NCBI GenBank assembly: GCA_049644325.1
Contig: JBARRR010000177.1
Coordinates: forward strand, 1 to 21,177
DNA from: DASZHA01 sp049644325
GTDB lineage: Bacteria; Chloroflexota; Dormibacteria; DASZGP01
Length of the DNA: 21,177 bases
Direction: 5' to 3'
Numbering within the stretch: position 1 is the stretch's first letter; every line of letters starts with the position of its first letter. The notes beneath the pieces are model-generated. The model did not search any database, was not told the DNA's origin, and was given only the letters and a program-made list of their open reading frames with translations. Positions 19,425 to 21,177 of this stretch are shown here, in pieces. A program made the position numbers and the translations under genes.

Positions 19425-21177
19425 TCAGGGTTTGGGGATCGAGATCAGGGGCGTGTTCCAGAGGTAGTCGGCGCCGTACGCGACCGGAACCGCGATCAGA
19501 GCCAGGATCGCCACCGTGTAGAGCAGGAAGGGCACCAGGAACTTGCCCTTGAGCTTCTCGCCCTTCTTGGCCAGCCGCCTGCCGTGCATCCGGCGGAGGA
19601 TGCCCCGGATCCCCAGGAGGACGATGGCGATGCCGCCGGCGATGGCCGCGATCACCAGCACCAGCCGGATGATCTCGCGGACCTGGCCCAACGCCCCCGA
19701 GGCCTTGGCCTGGCTGGCGCTGAGAGTTGAGAAATGCTGGTCCGGGCTGGTGCCGTCGGTGGCCACGTTGACGAAGAAGTCCTCACCGTTCGGGTTGCTG
19801 ACGTTGGTGCCCACCACCCTGGCGCTCCAGGAGCCGCCCGATGGGTTGGCGATGGTTGTCGTGATCAAGCCCTTGCGGTGGATCGAGTTGGTCTGGTCCA
19901 GCTTGACCGTCTGCCCGCTCGAGTTGACGAGCTGGAGGTCGAGGTCGCTGCCGAGCCAGGTGACGGCGGCGTCAAGGCGCCTCTTGCCTGACGGCACCTG
20001 GAAAGCCGGGACGTCGACGGTCTGGCCCTGCGTCACCTTGCCGTGGAAGTCGGTCACCGGCTGCCCGCTGATCCGCCCGTGGCACTCCAGCATCGTGTCG
20101 GCCAGCGACACCCCGTCGCCGACGAAGTAGTAGCTGGCGTGCGTGTTGCCGGCGATCGTGGTCAACAGCAGCTGGTCCACGTCATTGGGTGAGACGCCCA
20201 GGCCGATGGTGCAGATGGGTATGCCCTTGGCGGCGGCGGCGGCGACCGGTCCGTTGATGATCTGGTCGTTGGTCATTGCCTCGTTGTTCCAGCCGTCGGT
20301 GAGCAGGACGATCGCCGGGGCCTGCTGGCCGTTAAGCATCTGCACCGCCAGCTGGAGCCCGTCACCGATGTCGGTGCTGCCGTCGGTTTGGAGGGCATCG
20401 ATCTGGGGCTTGAGGCCGGCGGGGTTGCCACCCAGCGGCGCCAGCTGCGACGCGGTCGTCGAGAAGGTGATGGCGCCAAGCTTGTTGCTGGCGCCCGCGA
20501 CCTTGGTCTCCACGCTCAGCCGGTCGGCCAGGGCGTCGGCCGACGCCTTCATCACCGCAAGCTTGCTGGTGGATTTGGGGTCGATGCCGTTGGCTTGCTC
20601 ATAGGCCTGGAGCTCCTGCTGGAGCTCGACCAGCCGCTTGAGGCTGGCCGCGCCGTTGATCAGCGCCCCCGCGGGCAGCTTCTTGCCCGCCTGCCACTGC
20701 TCGAGCACGCTGCTGACGGCGTCGGTGACGTCCTTCAGCTCCTGAGCCTTGGGGAAACCCGGCGGGATCAGCGCGGGGCTGTCCATTGAGCCCGAGACGT
20801 CGAGGACCACGACCGTATTGGCGCCGTTGCCGCCGACCCCGGGGGCGGTGACCTTGGGCGTGTTCGAGCCACCGGGACCGCCCCCGCCGCTGCCGGTCGG
20901 AGGCCCCTCGGCGCCCGCGCCGACCACCGGCCACCTCTGCGTGCCCGCGGCCAGCGAGGTTGGCAACACCCCATGGTTGGCGCCGTAGAACATCCCGCCC
21001 AGCACCAGGCCGGCGCCCACGATGCCGCTCAGCACCAGCCGCGCCAGGCGCACCTTGGGTGGGTTGACCGCGGTGGCGACCTTCTGGACCAGCTCCGGCG
21101 ACGGCGGTCCCTGGGCATCGGCGGCCCCCACGTTGGCCTGCCCGACCTGGGCCGCGCCACTGGCGGCAGCACCGGCG
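19425..21177 (-). CDS. Membrane-anchored von Willebrand A (MIDAS) protein, 5' end cut by the window
   Basis: The frame is open to the window edge, so the true start may lie outside; a GTG at 21131 would give 568 residues. Upstream codons encode an Ala/Gly/Gln linker, suggesting a longer N-terminus. Order: a TM helix (near 21000-21060), a Gly/Pro-rich linker, then a VWA domain with a complete metal site: DVSGS (about 20790-20805), the Thr in DGSTDIGDGL and the Asp in LLTDGWNN. A beta-sandwich follows (pre-peptidase/P-domain-like, with SDLDLQLVN, SGGSWSARV and GEDFFVNV), then two C-terminal TM helices. The VWA and sandwich domains are therefore predicted outside the cell, tethered at both ends. 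VWA domains bind protein ligands via Mg2+. The partner is unknown. Confidence 0.82.
   Translation of the reverse strand, partial: AGAAASGAAQVGQANVGAADAQGPPSPELVQKVATAVNPPKVRLARLVLSGIVGAGLVLGGMFYGANHGVLPTSLAAGTQRWPVVGAGAEGPPTGSGGGGPGGSNTPKVTAPGVGGNGANTVVVLDVSGSMDSPALIPPGFPKAQELKDVTDAVSSVLEQWQAGKKLPAGALINGAASLKRLVELQQELQAYEQANGIDPKSTSKLAVMKASADALADRLSVETKVAGASNKLGAITFSTTASQLAPLGGNPAGLKPQIDALQTDGSTDIGDGLQLAVQMLNGQQAPAIVLLTDGWNNEAMTNDQIINGPVAAAAAKGIPICTIGLGVSPNDVDQLLLTTIAGNTHASYYFVGDGVSLADTMLECHGRISGQPVTDFHGKVTQGQTVDVPAFQVPSGKRRLDAAVTWLGSDLDLQLVNSSGQTVKLDQTNSIHRKGLITTTIANPSGGSWSARVVGTNVSNPNGEDFFVNVATDGTSPDQHFSTLSASQAKASGALGQVREIIRLVLVIAAIAGGIAIVLLGIRGILRRMHGRRLAKKGEKLKGKFLVPFLLYTVAILALIAVPVAYGADYLWNTPLISIPKP

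Noticed and set aside
1..21177. CRISPR array, insertion sequence, prophage, toxin-antitoxin pair or tRNA
   Set aside because: No spaced repeats of CRISPR type, transposase, integrase, terminal inverted repeats, small toxin-like gene pair or cloverleaf was recognised on either strand.

Overview
The window is a compact, high-G+C bacterial chromosome segment with almost no non-coding space; no gene-free stretch reaches 300 bases. It holds 20 protein genes. The first (adenylosuccinate synthetase) and the last (a von Willebrand A protein) run off the window edges. I see no RNA genes, insertion sequences, phage genes or CRISPR arrays. The gene set points to a high-G+C Terrabacteria lineage such as Actinomycetota, Dormibacterota or Chloroflexota. 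The signs are a MarP-type CvpA/trypsin protease, an F420-dependent NADP reductase, a crotonyl-CoA carboxylase/reductase with an actinobacterial-looking malyl-CoA lyase, and many apparently leaderless genes. The phylum is an inference; I cannot place it from one window.

Layout, left to right. (1) 1-2.65 kb: the 3' end of purA, a MarP-like membrane serine protease, and, facing it, an orphan RnfD/NqrB-like membrane protein. (2) 2.7-5.8 kb: a secreted, membrane-tethered Asp-box beta-propeller protein, a RidA-family protein, then a translationally coupled CcdA-TusA pair. (3) 5.7-9.0 kb: an OmpR-type response regulator and HAMP histidine kinase, divergent from a PAP2-family membrane phosphatase. 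The shared intergenic region carries 11-bp-phased direct repeats. (4) 8.9-12.4 kb: F420:NADP oxidoreductase with 3-hydroxyacyl-CoA dehydrogenase, a CBS-pair protein with a rubredoxin-like tail, and an exported SGNH hydrolase. (5) 12.5-19.4 kb: a carbon-metabolism block with malyl-CoA lyase and PEP carboxykinase (4-base overlap), an extended SDR, an unusual four-TM plus tandem-hotdog fusion protein, and crotonyl-CoA carboxylase/reductase. (6) 19.4 kb to the end: a membrane-anchored VWA protein.

The metabolic genes fit part of the ethylmalonyl-CoA pathway. 3-hydroxybutyryl-CoA dehydrogenase, Ccr and malyl/methylmalyl-CoA lyase are three of its steps, and PckA would pull oxaloacetate towards PEP. 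Mutase, epimerase, mesaconyl-CoA hydratase and methylsuccinyl-CoA dehydrogenase are not in the window.

The most unusual items are the membrane/tandem-hotdog fusion divergent from ccr, the phased repeat array in front of the PAP2 gene, and a consistent start-site pattern. Ten genes have an nAnnnT hexamer 6-9 bases before the start codon and no Shine-Dalgarno sequence, while genes in operons or with leaders have clear Shine-Dalgarno sequences or stop/start overlaps.
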